From contig DAIDIX010000011.1 in the NCBI GenBank assembly GCA_027451645.1, forward strand, positions 1 to 14,826: a stretch of 14,826 bases of DNA. Direction: 5' to 3'. Below the pieces are notes generated by a model. It saw only the letters and a list, made by a program, of their open reading frames with translations. It had not been told where the DNA came from and made no database searches. This stretch comes from Candidatus Dormiibacterota bacterium (GTDB taxonomy: Bacteria; Chloroflexota; Dormibacteria; Aeolococcales; Aeolococcaceae). Positions 6,637 to 14,059 of the stretch are shown piece by piece. How positions within the stretch are numbered: the first letter of the stretch is position 1; every line of letters starts with the position of its first letter. Both the position numbers and the translations under genes were made by a program.

Positions 6637-7934
6637 GCGTCCTGCCGAGCTCCAGCATTCCGGAGTGCTTCAATCACTTCCGGAAGTGACTCAATGATGT
6701 CTCGTGCAAGGATTCCTGCCTCGCCACGATGCCGTGCAAGTGCGAGGCCTGCCTCTGCATGTATGACAACGCTGCTCACAGCAGCATGGAACGGTTCCTC
6801 TCCCTGTGCAAGGAGCGAGCCAATAATCCCTGCAAGCACATCGCCAGAGCCGCCAGTTGCAAGAGCGGGGACACTGTACGGAGAGATGTAGAGCTGTCCA
6901 TCCGGATGGGCAATAACAGTATTGGCTCCCTTCAGCACTGTGATGCACTGGAACATGGCTGCTGCCTCACGTGCTGTCGCCTCACGATCTCCCTGCACCT
7001 CCGATACTGTGCAGTTGAGCATCCTCGCCATCTCGCCTGGATGCGGGGTAATGATGACTGGACAGCCCCTGTCATGAAGCTGCTCATGGACCTTCCCGTG
7101 AGCAAGGACCTGCAGTGCATCCGCATCGATGACAAGGGGAATGTGGAGATCTGCAGACAGGAGCTGCCGAATCCCCTCCGAAGCTTCCTGCTCCTGGCCA
7201 GCTCCCATGCCAATCACGAGTGCATTCGCCCTGTCGAGATACCGGCTGAGGACAAGTCCAATTCCCTCCTGCGTCAGAACACCGCGATGGGCATCAGGGA
7301 GTGGCGCAATCATTATCTCGAGTGCCCACGAAGCAATCCTTCCAACTATGCTGTCCGGTACGCAGAGACGGACAAGTCCGCTTCCAGCCCTGCCAGCAGC
7401 AAGTGCAGCAAGCATTGGAGCACCCTGGAATTCCCAGGAGCCGCCAACTACGAGTGTCAGGCCAAACGTTCCCTTGTGCGCTTCCCTGAGCCGTGGTGGC
7501 AGGGAGAATGCTGCAGGAAGCTCCATGCCACTCCACCAGGCATGCTCCCCGGAATACGCAACATCAACGACGACAGCGACTGCAGCATCCTCTGAATGGC
7601 TGAGAGAGAGTGCGAACGGCTGACGGTTTCCATTGATGGCAATGTATGGCGCACCCCCTGAGGTCCGTTCCACAGTAATGGCATGGAACGGTGGGAGGAC
7701 TGCGTACTGCCGTGCACCAAAGACTTTGCGCACAGCCTCCTTTGCTGCCCATCGTGCTGCAAAGCGCTCAGGATGGCCCTTGCAGTACTCCTGCTCCTCA
7801 CGGGAGAACACCCTGTTGGCGAAGCGTGGCTGTGCAGCAAGCAGCTGTGCAACACGTTCAACAGAGACGGTATCGATCCCGATTGCCTGATCCGGGTGGG
7901 CATCGCGAATGATGCGATCCCGTTCGCCTGTCAT
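6633..7934 (-). CDS. Fused holo-ACP synthase (AcpS) and ADP-dependent NAD(P)H-hydrate dehydratase (NnrD)
   Basis: A 433-residue two-domain protein. Residues about 15-126 are AcpS, which moves 4'-phosphopantetheine from CoA to acyl carrier protein. It has AIGIDTVSVERV with metal ligand Asp21, the loop RVFSREEQEYC, and FAARWAAKEAVRK with Glu66. The SLSHSEDAAVAVVV motif closes the domain. Residues about 137-425 are NnrD, the ribokinase-like repair enzyme for damaged NAD(P)H hydrates. It has THVVGGS-type LTLVVGGSWEFQGA, VIDADAL, ITPHPGEMARML and the catalytic ATGGSGDVLAG (Asp365). The usual partner domain NnrE (YjeF_N epimerase) is not present; AcpS takes its place. The start ATG 7932-7934 overlaps the glmS stop (ATGA). 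Separate neighbouring acpS and nnrD genes next to alr occur in Bacillota, so the fusion fits the local order. Confidence 0.92.
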   Translation of the reverse strand: MTGERDRIIRDAHPDQAIGIDTVSVERVAQLLAAQPRFANRVFSREEQEYCKGHPERFAARWAAKEAVRKVFGARQYAVLPPFHAITVERTSGGAPYIAINGNRQPFALSLSHSEDAAVAVVVDVAYSGEHAWWSGMELPAAFSLPPRLREAHKGTFGLTLVVGGSWEFQGAPMLAALAAGRAGSGLVRLCVPDSIVGRIASWALEIMIAPLPDAHRGVLTQEGIGLVLSRYLDRANALVIGMGAGQEQEASEGIRQLLSADLHIPLVIDADALQVLAHGKVHEQLHDRGCPVIITPHPGEMARMLNCTVSEVQGDREATAREAAAMFQCITVLKGANTVIAHPDGQLYISPYSVPALATGGSGDVLAGIIGSLLAQGEEPFHAAVSSVVIHAEAGLALARHRGEAGILARDIIESLPEVIEALRNAGARQDA

Positions 7935-9784
7935 TCCACAGTCACCGACTTCGCAAGGTTCCGTGGCTGGTCGACATTGCATCCCCGTTCCACTGCGAGG
8001 TGGTAGGCAAGAAGCTGGAGTGGCACCACTGCAACGAGCGGTGCAAGGAATGCATCGACTGCTGGGAACCTGATGATGGATGTGTCCGACACTCCAGGAA
8101 CGTCCTCCATGTCCTCAGGAATGACTGCAATGACTGGAGCATCCCGTGCAACGACCTCCTGGATATTGCTCACCATCTTGGCATATGTGGCCTTCTGGGC
8201 TGCAATGGCAATGATGGGAACATCAGCAGAGAGAAGCGCAATGGGACCGTGCTTGAGCTCCCCTGCAGGATATGCCTCAGCATGAATGTACGACACTTCC
8301 TTCAGCTTGAGTGCTCCCTCCAGTGCAAGGAGGACATCCATTCCCCGGGCTATGTAGAGCGCACTCTGCACATGTGCAAGTTCCTTTGCAAGCATGACGA
8401 TCTGGGGTTCAACATCGAGCACCTTCTCGATGGCATCTGGAACAGCAAGCAGTTTCCTCCCCCACTCCTGTGCTGTCTCTGGTGCAATCTCTCCACGCTC
8501 TCGGGCAAGCCAGAGGCCGAAGAGAAGGCCACAGGCCTCCTGGGTGATGAAGGTCTTCGTTGCTGCAACGCCAATCTCTGGGCCAGCCTGCATCATGATG
8601 GCTCCATCTGCTGCACGTGCAATCGCACTTCCCACCACATTTGTGATGGCAACGACTGTAGCACTGCAGCGATGCGCCTCAAGGACTGCAGCCAGAGTGT
8701 CTGCTGTCTCTCCTGACTGGGAGACGGCAAGAACTACGGTATCCGGTCCAACAGGACCGTGGTAGTATCGGAATTCGCTTGCGACTTCGATCCGTACGGG
8801 AATGCGTGTGTGCTGCTCGAGTGCATACCGGGCCATCATCCCTGCATACAGTGCAGAGCCGCAGGCCACGATAATGACTTCCGATATCGGGTGTTCCAGG
8901 TCCATGAGCCTGGCAGGCATGTCCTGCAGCACGATGGTGCCATCATGCTGGACACGCTCCCGAAGGGCATTCCTCAGTGCTTCAGGCTGCTCAAAGATCT
9001 CCTTGAGCATGAAATGGGGATATCCGCCACGCTGAACCTGCTCTGCATCCCAGGTGACCTCCACCATTTCCGGTGTCGCTGGAGAATTCGTTGCAATGGT
9101 GCGGACCACATAGTCTGCACCATGCACCTCGACAAGCTCCCCATCTCCAAGAATGACAACGGAGGTCGTATATGGCAGCAGTGCAGTGATGTCACTGCTG
9201 ATGATGACCTCATCCTCACCCCGGCCGAGAACGAGTGGTGCATTGAGCCGTGCACCAACGAGCGTGTCTGGCTCCCTGGCACTGACAACGACAATTGCGT
9301 ATGCACCCTCCACACGGAGGAGTGCCTTCCGCACTGCATCAGCAAGGGTGGCATGTCCCGTGTATGCATCCTCGATGAGATGCGTGAGCACCTCGCTGTC
9401 TGTATCGCTGACAAACGTGTGACCCTTCGCAGCGAGTTCAATGCGGAGATCCCGGAAGTTCTCGATGATGCCATTGTGGATGACGGATATCGTACCGGTG
9501 CAGTCCTGATGGGGATGCGCATTCTCCACTGATGGCCTGCCATGCGTTGCCCACCTCGTATGGCCAATTGCAGTATGGCCAGTGGGCATGCCCCGGAGAT
9601 CCAGGGCAGCAGTGAGTTCCTGCACCTTGCCATGGCTCTTTACGATGGTCAGTGTCTCGGGAGAGTCCTGCTCGAGCACTGCAAGTCCTGCAGAATCATA
9701 CCCGCGATATTCGAGCCGTTCAAGGCTCTCGAGAACAACTCTGGTAGCACTTCTGCTGCCTGAATAGCCGATGATTCCACACAT
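7931..9784 (-). CDS. glmS: Glutamine-fructose-6-phosphate aminotransferase (isomerizing)
   Basis: GlmS makes glucosamine-6-phosphate from fructose-6-phosphate and glutamine, the entry to UDP-GlcNAc and so to peptidoglycan. It has 617 residues, the normal length. The class II glutaminase domain begins with the nucleophile Cys2 in MCGIIGYSGS and carries GHTRWATHG (74-82), HNGIIENF (103-110) and SDTDSEV (126-132). Two SIS sugar-isomerase domains follow. The catalytic motif KEVSYIHAEAYPAGELKHGP and the C-terminal PRNLAKSVTVE (active-site Lys) are intact. The 52 bases between cdaR and glmS show no clear ribosome site and are too short for a glmS ribozyme. Its stop overlaps the acpS-nnrD start. The glmM gene that normally lies between cdaR and glmS in Bacillota is absent. 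Confidence 0.97.
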   Translation of the reverse strand: MCGIIGYSGSRSATRVVLESLERLEYRGYDSAGLAVLEQDSPETLTIVKSHGKVQELTAALDLRGMPTGHTAIGHTRWATHGRPSVENAHPHQDCTGTISVIHNGIIENFRDLRIELAAKGHTFVSDTDSEVLTHLIEDAYTGHATLADAVRKALLRVEGAYAIVVVSAREPDTLVGARLNAPLVLGRGEDEVIISSDITALLPYTTSVVILGDGELVEVHGADYVVRTIATNSPATPEMVEVTWDAEQVQRGGYPHFMLKEIFEQPEALRNALRERVQHDGTIVLQDMPARLMDLEHPISEVIIVACGSALYAGMMARYALEQHTRIPVRIEVASEFRYYHGPVGPDTVVLAVSQSGETADTLAAVLEAHRCSATVVAITNVVGSAIARAADGAIMMQAGPEIGVAATKTFITQEACGLLFGLWLARERGEIAPETAQEWGRKLLAVPDAIEKVLDVEPQIVMLAKELAHVQSALYIARGMDVLLALEGALKLKEVSYIHAEAYPAGELKHGPIALLSADVPIIAIAAQKATYAKMVSNIQEVVARDAPVIAVIPEDMEDVPGVSDTSIIRFPAVDAFLAPLVAVVPLQLLAYHLAVERGCNVDQPRNLAKSVTVE

Positions 9785-9836
9785 GATGTCAGTGTAACGT
9801 GTGCGTTGGCAAATGAGTTACCAGATGCGCCTGCTG

Positions 9837-10808
9837 CTAGGGACTTGGTGAAGGAGAAGGCGATGAACTCTGCTGGGGAATCTGCTGCACTGTCACCTGC
9901 ACCTGGACTGTGCTGGCTGAAGACGATACTCCCTGAGGAAGCGTGAGCGGAACAGTGACCTGGGTTGTTGCAGTCAGTCCGTTCACATCAACGATCCCTG
10001 TATGGACCTCATTGAGATTCGCGAGTACAGCCTGTGATCCATTGAGCGTGACAATCTGCGGGTTGACGATGATGCCAGTGATCTCATAGCCGTTGGCAAC
10101 AACACCTGCAAGGGTTGGAACGACTGCACTTACGCGGGAGGTTGTTGTCGCAGCAATGGACACGCTCACTGTAGTCGCACTTGGCGTGAAGGAAGCATTG
10201 GCAATCGGCACTCCTGCACTGTCCAGCACGCTCACTTCCTCAACCTGCTGGACAGATGTCGTGATGCTTGAGAGGCTGATGGATGCGACTGCCTTCGCAT
10301 GTGATGCCTCCCGCTCTGGCAGGGTCACGGAGATGGATGATGGACTCGCTGACGTATGCTGCACGATGTAGCCTGCGGGAGGAGCAGCTGTGACTTGAAT
10401 GGTGATGGGAAGGGTTGCAGTTACGAGCTTGTCGACATCTGCAGTGACTGCTGACGGGATGCCCTCAAGCTCAACATGCGCATCAGCATTGGTGACTGCT
10501 ATGGGAATGTCATGGATTCCAGGTGACGCAACATGCGCATAGTCGGGCGTCACAGTAAGATCCGAGGTGCGGAATGCAAGAACATTGTCACGTGTTCCCA
10601 GCACTGTGATCGTGAGATCGGGAATTGGGTGGACGAGCACAAACCCCTCCGGCAGGAGACTGGATTCCTGCGGGACAGGAATGCCCAGTGTCACTGCATC
10701 AGGAGGATTCTCGGAATACACGACACCACTCCACCCCACAAGTGCAACGATGAGTGCAATGAGCTTGAGCCAGAAATGGTTCCTGACAAGCGAGGTCATC
10801 CACTTCAT
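9837..10808 (-). CDS. cdaR: CdaR, YbbR-repeat regulator of the c-di-AMP synthase
   Basis: A 323-residue membrane-anchored extracytoplasmic protein that binds and modulates CdaA in Gram-positives (family knowledge). The N-terminus is a short cytoplasmic start and one membrane helix, LVRNHFWLKLIALIVALVGW (about 7-26), the usual YbbR opening. YbbR-type beta repeats follow. Each has the pattern 'IPV...P.GF.V...P...TV.V.G' and later 'PP.GYIV....SP.SISV.L' and 'ANGYEITGIIVNPQIVTLNG'. The C-terminal tail is a Ser-Pro repeat ending SSSPSPSPSP, probably a flexible wall-spanning or low-complexity end. The start ATG 10806-10808 overlaps the cdaA stop (ATGA), so the two are translationally coupled. The stop is TAG, and glmS follows after 52 bases. 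Confidence 0.88.
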   Translation of the reverse strand: MKWMTSLVRNHFWLKLIALIVALVGWSGVVYSENPPDAVTLGIPVPQESSLLPEGFVLVHPIPDLTITVLGTRDNVLAFRTSDLTVTPDYAHVASPGIHDIPIAVTNADAHVELEGIPSAVTADVDKLVTATLPITIQVTAAPPAGYIVQHTSASPSSISVTLPEREASHAKAVASISLSSITTSVQQVEEVSVLDSAGVPIANASFTPSATTVSVSIAATTTSRVSAVVPTLAGVVANGYEITGIIVNPQIVTLNGSQAVLANLNEVHTGIVDVNGLTATTQVTVPLTLPQGVSSSASTVQVQVTVQQIPQQSSSPSPSPSP

Positions 10809-11650
10809 GAGTGCACCTCCTCGGGCTCAGCATGGTCGGGCACTTCCCTGCTGCTTCCTGTCCTCAAGAATGCAAACTCACGTTCGAGCGTTTCCCGCAG
10901 TGTGCCAAGGCTCAGATTCATGTGCAGCTCCCCCCGCCGTGCAATGGCAAGGGAACCCCGCTCCTCACTCACGACAAGAATGACTGCATCACTCTCCATG
11001 CTAAGACCAAGTGCTGCTCGGTGCCGTGTTCCATACCGCTGTTTCTCACCCTTGGCGATCTGTTCAGGAAGAGGCAGAACACAGCCTGCTGCAAGTATCC
11101 GGCCATCTCGCAATATTGCGGCTCCATCATGGAGCGGAGAATTGGGATAGAAGATGGAAAGGAGCAGTTCCCGAGAGAGTGCAGCATCGATGCGAACTCC
11201 TGATGACACAATCGTTTCCAGTCCTGATGTCTGCTCCAGTACGATGAGTGCACCCCAGCGGTTTTCCTGAAGCTGTGCTGTCGCCTGCATGAGCTGCTCA
11301 AGCATTCTCATGCGGTCTGTCTCACGGTGCCTGTGTATCCGTACAGCTCCGAGTCCCCCAATCTGGTTGAGTGCTCGCCGCAGCTCTGGCTGAAACAGGA
11401 TGACGACAGTAATGACTATTGCCTGGATGCTGTTCGCGTAGATGAAGCTCAGGAGCCTGAGCTGGAGAGCCTGGGCAAGGATTCCAATGAGTGCAATGAC
11501 AACAAGACCAAGAAGGATCTGGAAGGCCTGTGTATCCCTGATGAGCCTGAGGAGGAAGTAGAGCACAACTGCAACGATGAGGATATCGAGGACATCCTTC
11601 CAGCCAAAGTTCTCAAGGAAGATCTGAAGATTCCTGAGGAGTTCATGCAC
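10805..11650 (-). CDS. cdaA: Membrane diadenylate cyclase CdaA (c-di-AMP synthase)
   Basis: CdaA condenses two ATP into cyclic di-AMP, a second messenger for potassium, osmotic and cell-wall homeostasis. It has 281 residues. Three N-terminal membrane helices lie at about 21-38, 42-60 and 68-86. The DAC domain follows from about 100. The catalytic motifs DGA (175-177, in SPLHDGAAI) and RHR (209-211, in YGTRHRAALGLS) are intact, as is SEERGSLAIA. The start is GTG 11648-11650, with AAGGGA 9 bases before it; no in-frame ATG is nearby. A perfect palindrome covers the spacer. The cdaR start overlaps its stop. The 125 bases between it and the MreB-like gene could hold a separate promoter, but I see no clear one. 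Confidence 0.96.
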   Translation of the reverse strand: MHELLRNLQIFLENFGWKDVLDILIVAVVLYFLLRLIRDTQAFQILLGLVVIALIGILAQALQLRLLSFIYANSIQAIVITVVILFQPELRRALNQIGGLGAVRIHRHRETDRMRMLEQLMQATAQLQENRWGALIVLEQTSGLETIVSSGVRIDAALSRELLLSIFYPNSPLHDGAAILRDGRILAAGCVLPLPEQIAKGEKQRYGTRHRAALGLSMESDAVILVVSEERGSLAIARRGELHMNLSLGTLRETLEREFAFLRTGSSREVPDHAEPEEVHS

Positions 11651-11663
11651 GGGAACTGTTCCC
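11651..11663. promoter_or_regulatory. 13-bp palindrome at the cdaA start
   Basis: GGGAAC-T-GTTCCC is a perfect inverted repeat with a one-base centre, lying between the ribosome site and the GTG start of cdaA. The arms on the coding strand include the GGGA of the ribosome site, which could also pair with the TCCC next to the start in RNA. It may be an operator or a translation-control hairpin. LexA-type boxes need a 4-base spacer, so this is not one. Confidence 0.35.
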
Positions 11664-11775
11664 TTCTGCCTGTGAATGCCAGAGTGAGAGCATCATGGGA
11701 TGTCCTGGCACACCACACCTGTACCAATATGATTGCATGCTGCCCAATCTTCGCGATGCCTGCTGTGCAATCCCG

Positions 11776-12609
11776 CTACTTGATGTACACATACGCCCGC
11801 TTTATGGCATTCCAGTCATCGATAGCCTGTGTCACTCCCCGAACAGCATGGAATTCAGGATCTGCAGTGAGATGGAGTGCAATGCCAGGAAGTGCAGAAA
11901 CCTTCTCCTGGAGCGCTTTCTCCTCTGCAGCCGTTCCTGTGAGAACAACTCCGTGGGCATATGCCTCATCCCAAAGCTCGTGAGGGGACACATTCTGTAC
12001 GTCCGAAATGAGTGCATGGAGACGGTCTGATATCTTCGCACCAGTCTCCGCTCCTCCTGCAGTGACACTCTCATCCCCCAACGAGGAAGCATGTGCTATG
12101 ACAAACCCGTCTGCAATGAGCGAACAGTCCATGCGTGTTCTCTGACAGTCGAGAAGGACATATCGCGAAAGGTGTGCATGGGACTTCTGGAGCGCAAGCA
12201 TGTGTGCAACAGGTAGATCCACCAGATATGCAGTGCGTGTGCCGAAGGAGGAGAAGACCTGGAGGAGCTGCCTTCGGGCACTGCCTGACACATCAGCCGC
12301 AACAGCACAGATGACCTCCGGACGGAATACCCTGCCACGGCCAAGGGAACGGATAACCACTTCACGAAGGAGCTGGTACACGCCGTCCCTGTCATGATGC
12401 TCAGTGCCAAGGAGTGGCCAGTGGATCTCCCACGACTCGGGATCCTCGGCATGGCGCATGAGTGCATCAGCACCAACGTAGTGCCGTGCACTTCCAAGGC
12501 GTGCATTGCGCACAATGCATGCTGGCATGGTAACCACCTTTCCTCCGAGACGGGTACATGTGCGAATCACCTCCCCCTCGATCGCGATGCCTACTTTCCT
12601 ACCGAGCAT
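11776..12609 (-). CDS. Divergent MreB-like protein with degenerate nucleotide-binding motifs
   Basis: A 277-residue protein with the MreB/actin fold but shorter than MreB (about 330-345). The best match is RPEVICAVAADVSGSARRQLLQVFSSFGTRTAYLVDLPVAHMLAL (96-140), which follows MreB's 'kPrvvicVPsgvTEVErRAv.eaa..aGAreVyLIeEPmAAAIGa'. The preceding PLLGTEHHDRDGVYQLLREVV matches MreB's 'PLkdGvIaDfd.te.ml...i'. The phosphate-1 loop (MreB GIDLGTANT) reads GIAIEGEVIRT (7-17). The DIGGGTT loop reads LLDCQRTRMD (152-161). The adenosine motif LTGGGA reads VLTGTAAEE. So the usual ATP contacts are missing and a stretch of subdomain II is absent. The start at 12609 is chosen because AGGAG lies 9 bases before it; the ATG at 12615 is only 3 bases away. 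It occupies the place of mbl after murA in Bacilli. It may be a scaffold paralogue rather than a polymer-forming ATPase. Confidence 0.7.
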   Translation of the reverse strand: MLGRKVGIAIEGEVIRTCTRLGGKVVTMPACIVRNARLGSARHYVGADALMRHAEDPESWEIHWPLLGTEHHDRDGVYQLLREVVIRSLGRGRVFRPEVICAVAADVSGSARRQLLQVFSSFGTRTAYLVDLPVAHMLALQKSHAHLSRYVLLDCQRTRMDCSLIADGFVIAHASSLGDESVTAGGAETGAKISDRLHALISDVQNVSPHELWDEAYAHGVVLTGTAAEEKALQEKVSALPGIALHLTADPEFHAVRGVTQAIDDWNAIKRAYVYIK

Positions 12610-12641
12610 GGTCATGTGCTCCTGGAGTGTAGTGCTGGCAC

Positions 12642-13952
12642 TCAGTCACCAATGACAGACCGCATCCGTCCTGCAACATCCGTCGTTTCCTCAGTGTCTG
12701 ATACCGTAATCCGTGCTCCAAGGGAACCAAGCTTCTTCTCAAACGACTCATATCCCCGGTGGAGATGGAAGATGTTCGCAAGAGTGCTCGTTCCGTCAGC
12801 ACACAGTGCAGCAATGGCAAGCGCTGCACCACTCCGGATATCCGTAATGTTCACACTGCTTCCCCTGAGCACTGTCGGACCAGTGACAATGGCACTCCGG
12901 CCCTCGACTGCCACGTGTGCACCCATCTTGACGAGTTCTGGAACATGCCGGAACCGGTGCTCATACACAGCCTCGCTCACTGCACTTGTACCCTCTGCCT
13001 GAGTCATGAGTGATACATACTGGGCCTGGAGATCCGTGGCAAATCCTGGATGGGGCCACGTCGTGACATCCACGCCACGGAGCACCCGTCCTGCTGCATT
13101 GACACGTACATGATCTGCTCCCTGGATGACCTCGCAGCCAACTTCCCTGAGCTTCTTGATGAGCCAGGTGAGATCTGCTGGATCTGCAGCTGTGACAGTG
13201 ACATCTCCCTTCGTTGCTGCAGCAGCAATGAGGTAGGTGCCAGCCTCGATATAGTCGGAGACGACAGCATGCCGCGTGCCATGGGGACGTCCCCTCACAC
13301 CTTCAATCATGATGTGATCTGTTCCTGCTCCCTGGATTCGCACACCCATGCCTGCAAGGCATCGCGCAAGATCCACGACATGGGGTTCCCTGGCTGCATT
13401 CTGGATGATGGTGACACCCTCAGCACACGTTGCTGCCATCATGAGATTCTCTGTCCCAGTGACAGTTGGCATATCAAGCTCAATCCATGCACCACGAAGC
13501 TGTGAAGCACGAACGATGTACTCTGTCTCGTTCGTCTGCACCTCAGCCCCCATCATGCGGAGTCCTTCGATATGCTGCTCGACTCGGCGCACACCGATGT
13601 CATCTCCCCCAGGCTTTGCAACAACTGCCTCCCCGAGCCGGCCCACAAGAGCTCCCATGAGGAGAATGGATCCGCGGATCCGTTCAGCGAGATCATGACC
13701 CACTGTCGCAGAAGTGAGATTCCTGGCTTCAATGGTCCATGCATCCCCTCCACTCCGTTCCACTGTGCATCCTAGCGATGCAAGAATGTCTGCAAGGATC
13801 TCGATGTCCCGAATGTTGGGAACGTTGGTGAGAGCAACTGCATCATCGGTAAGGAGTGCAGCAGCCATGATGGGAAGTGCAGCGTTCTTGCTGCCGGACA
13901 TTGCGACCTCACCGTGCAGTGGAGTACCACCCTCGATTGTCAGCTCGCCCAT
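12642..13952 (-). CDS. murA: UDP-N-acetylglucosamine 1-carboxyvinyltransferase MurA, Cys-to-Asp type
   Basis: MurA adds enolpyruvate from PEP to UDP-GlcNAc, the first committed step of peptidoglycan synthesis. It has 436 residues. Lys22 in MSGSKNAALPIMAAALL, NVPNIRDIEIL and the general-base Asp307 in GFATDLQAQ are conserved. The active-site loop reads PGGDDIGVR, so the position of the usual PGGCTIGAR Cys is Asp117 (GAT at 13602-13604). Arg122 of the same loop is kept. Asp at this site makes the enzyme insensitive to fosfomycin in Mycobacterium and Chlamydia (family knowledge). The ATG at 13952 is chosen because GGAGG lies 5 bases upstream; a GTG at 13964 is also in frame. It is the first gene of the minus-strand block, followed after 32 bases by the MreB-like gene. 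Confidence 0.96.
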   Translation of the reverse strand: MGELTIEGGTPLHGEVAMSGSKNAALPIMAAALLTDDAVALTNVPNIRDIEILADILASLGCTVERSGGDAWTIEARNLTSATVGHDLAERIRGSILLMGALVGRLGEAVVAKPGGDDIGVRRVEQHIEGLRMMGAEVQTNETEYIVRASQLRGAWIELDMPTVTGTENLMMAATCAEGVTIIQNAAREPHVVDLARCLAGMGVRIQGAGTDHIMIEGVRGRPHGTRHAVVSDYIEAGTYLIAAAATKGDVTVTAADPADLTWLIKKLREVGCEVIQGADHVRVNAAGRVLRGVDVTTWPHPGFATDLQAQYVSLMTQAEGTSAVSEAVYEHRFRHVPELVKMGAHVAVEGRSAIVTGPTVLRGSSVNITDIRSGAALAIAALCADGTSTLANIFHLHRGYESFEKKLGSLGARITVSDTEETTDVAGRMRSVIGD

Positions 13953-13992
13953 TCTGCCCTCCACATGTCTCTCAGCCCCTCATGGCGCTTGG

Positions 13993-14021
13993 TGTATATC
14001 ATGAGCATAATGACTCCGGAA
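13993..14021 (-). promoter_or_regulatory. Possible extended -10 promoter for murA
   Basis: On the minus strand, TGATATACA (14001-13993) gives an extended -10 (TGA plus TATACA). Exactly 17 bases upstream is a poor -35, TTCCGG (14021-14016). The -10 is about 41 bases from the murA ATG. Only the -10 is convincing. Confidence 0.3.
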
Positions 14022-14022
14022 C

Positions 14023-14040
14023 GTCCACTGCCATGTGGAC
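14023..14040. promoter_or_regulatory. Inverted repeat upstream of the aldolase gene
   Basis: GTCCAC (14023-14028) and GTGGAC (14035-14040) are a perfect 6-bp inverted repeat with a 6-base spacer in the 107-base divergent gap between murA and the aldolase gene. It ends 5 bases before the ribosome site GGGAAGGA (14045-14052), which serves the aldolase ATG with a 7-base spacer. It may be an operator or a 5'-leader hairpin. Confidence 0.3.
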
Positions 14041-14059
14041 TACAGGGAAGGAATCCACC

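Noticed and set aside
6729..7595. 288-residue plus-strand frame opposite acpS-nnrD
   Set aside because: Antisense shadow of the fused gene, whose domain motifs are all intact. No domain is recognisable in the shadow.
9785..9836. glmS ribozyme before glmS
   Set aside because: The gap is only 52 bases, too short for the ribozyme, and its conserved core is not seen.
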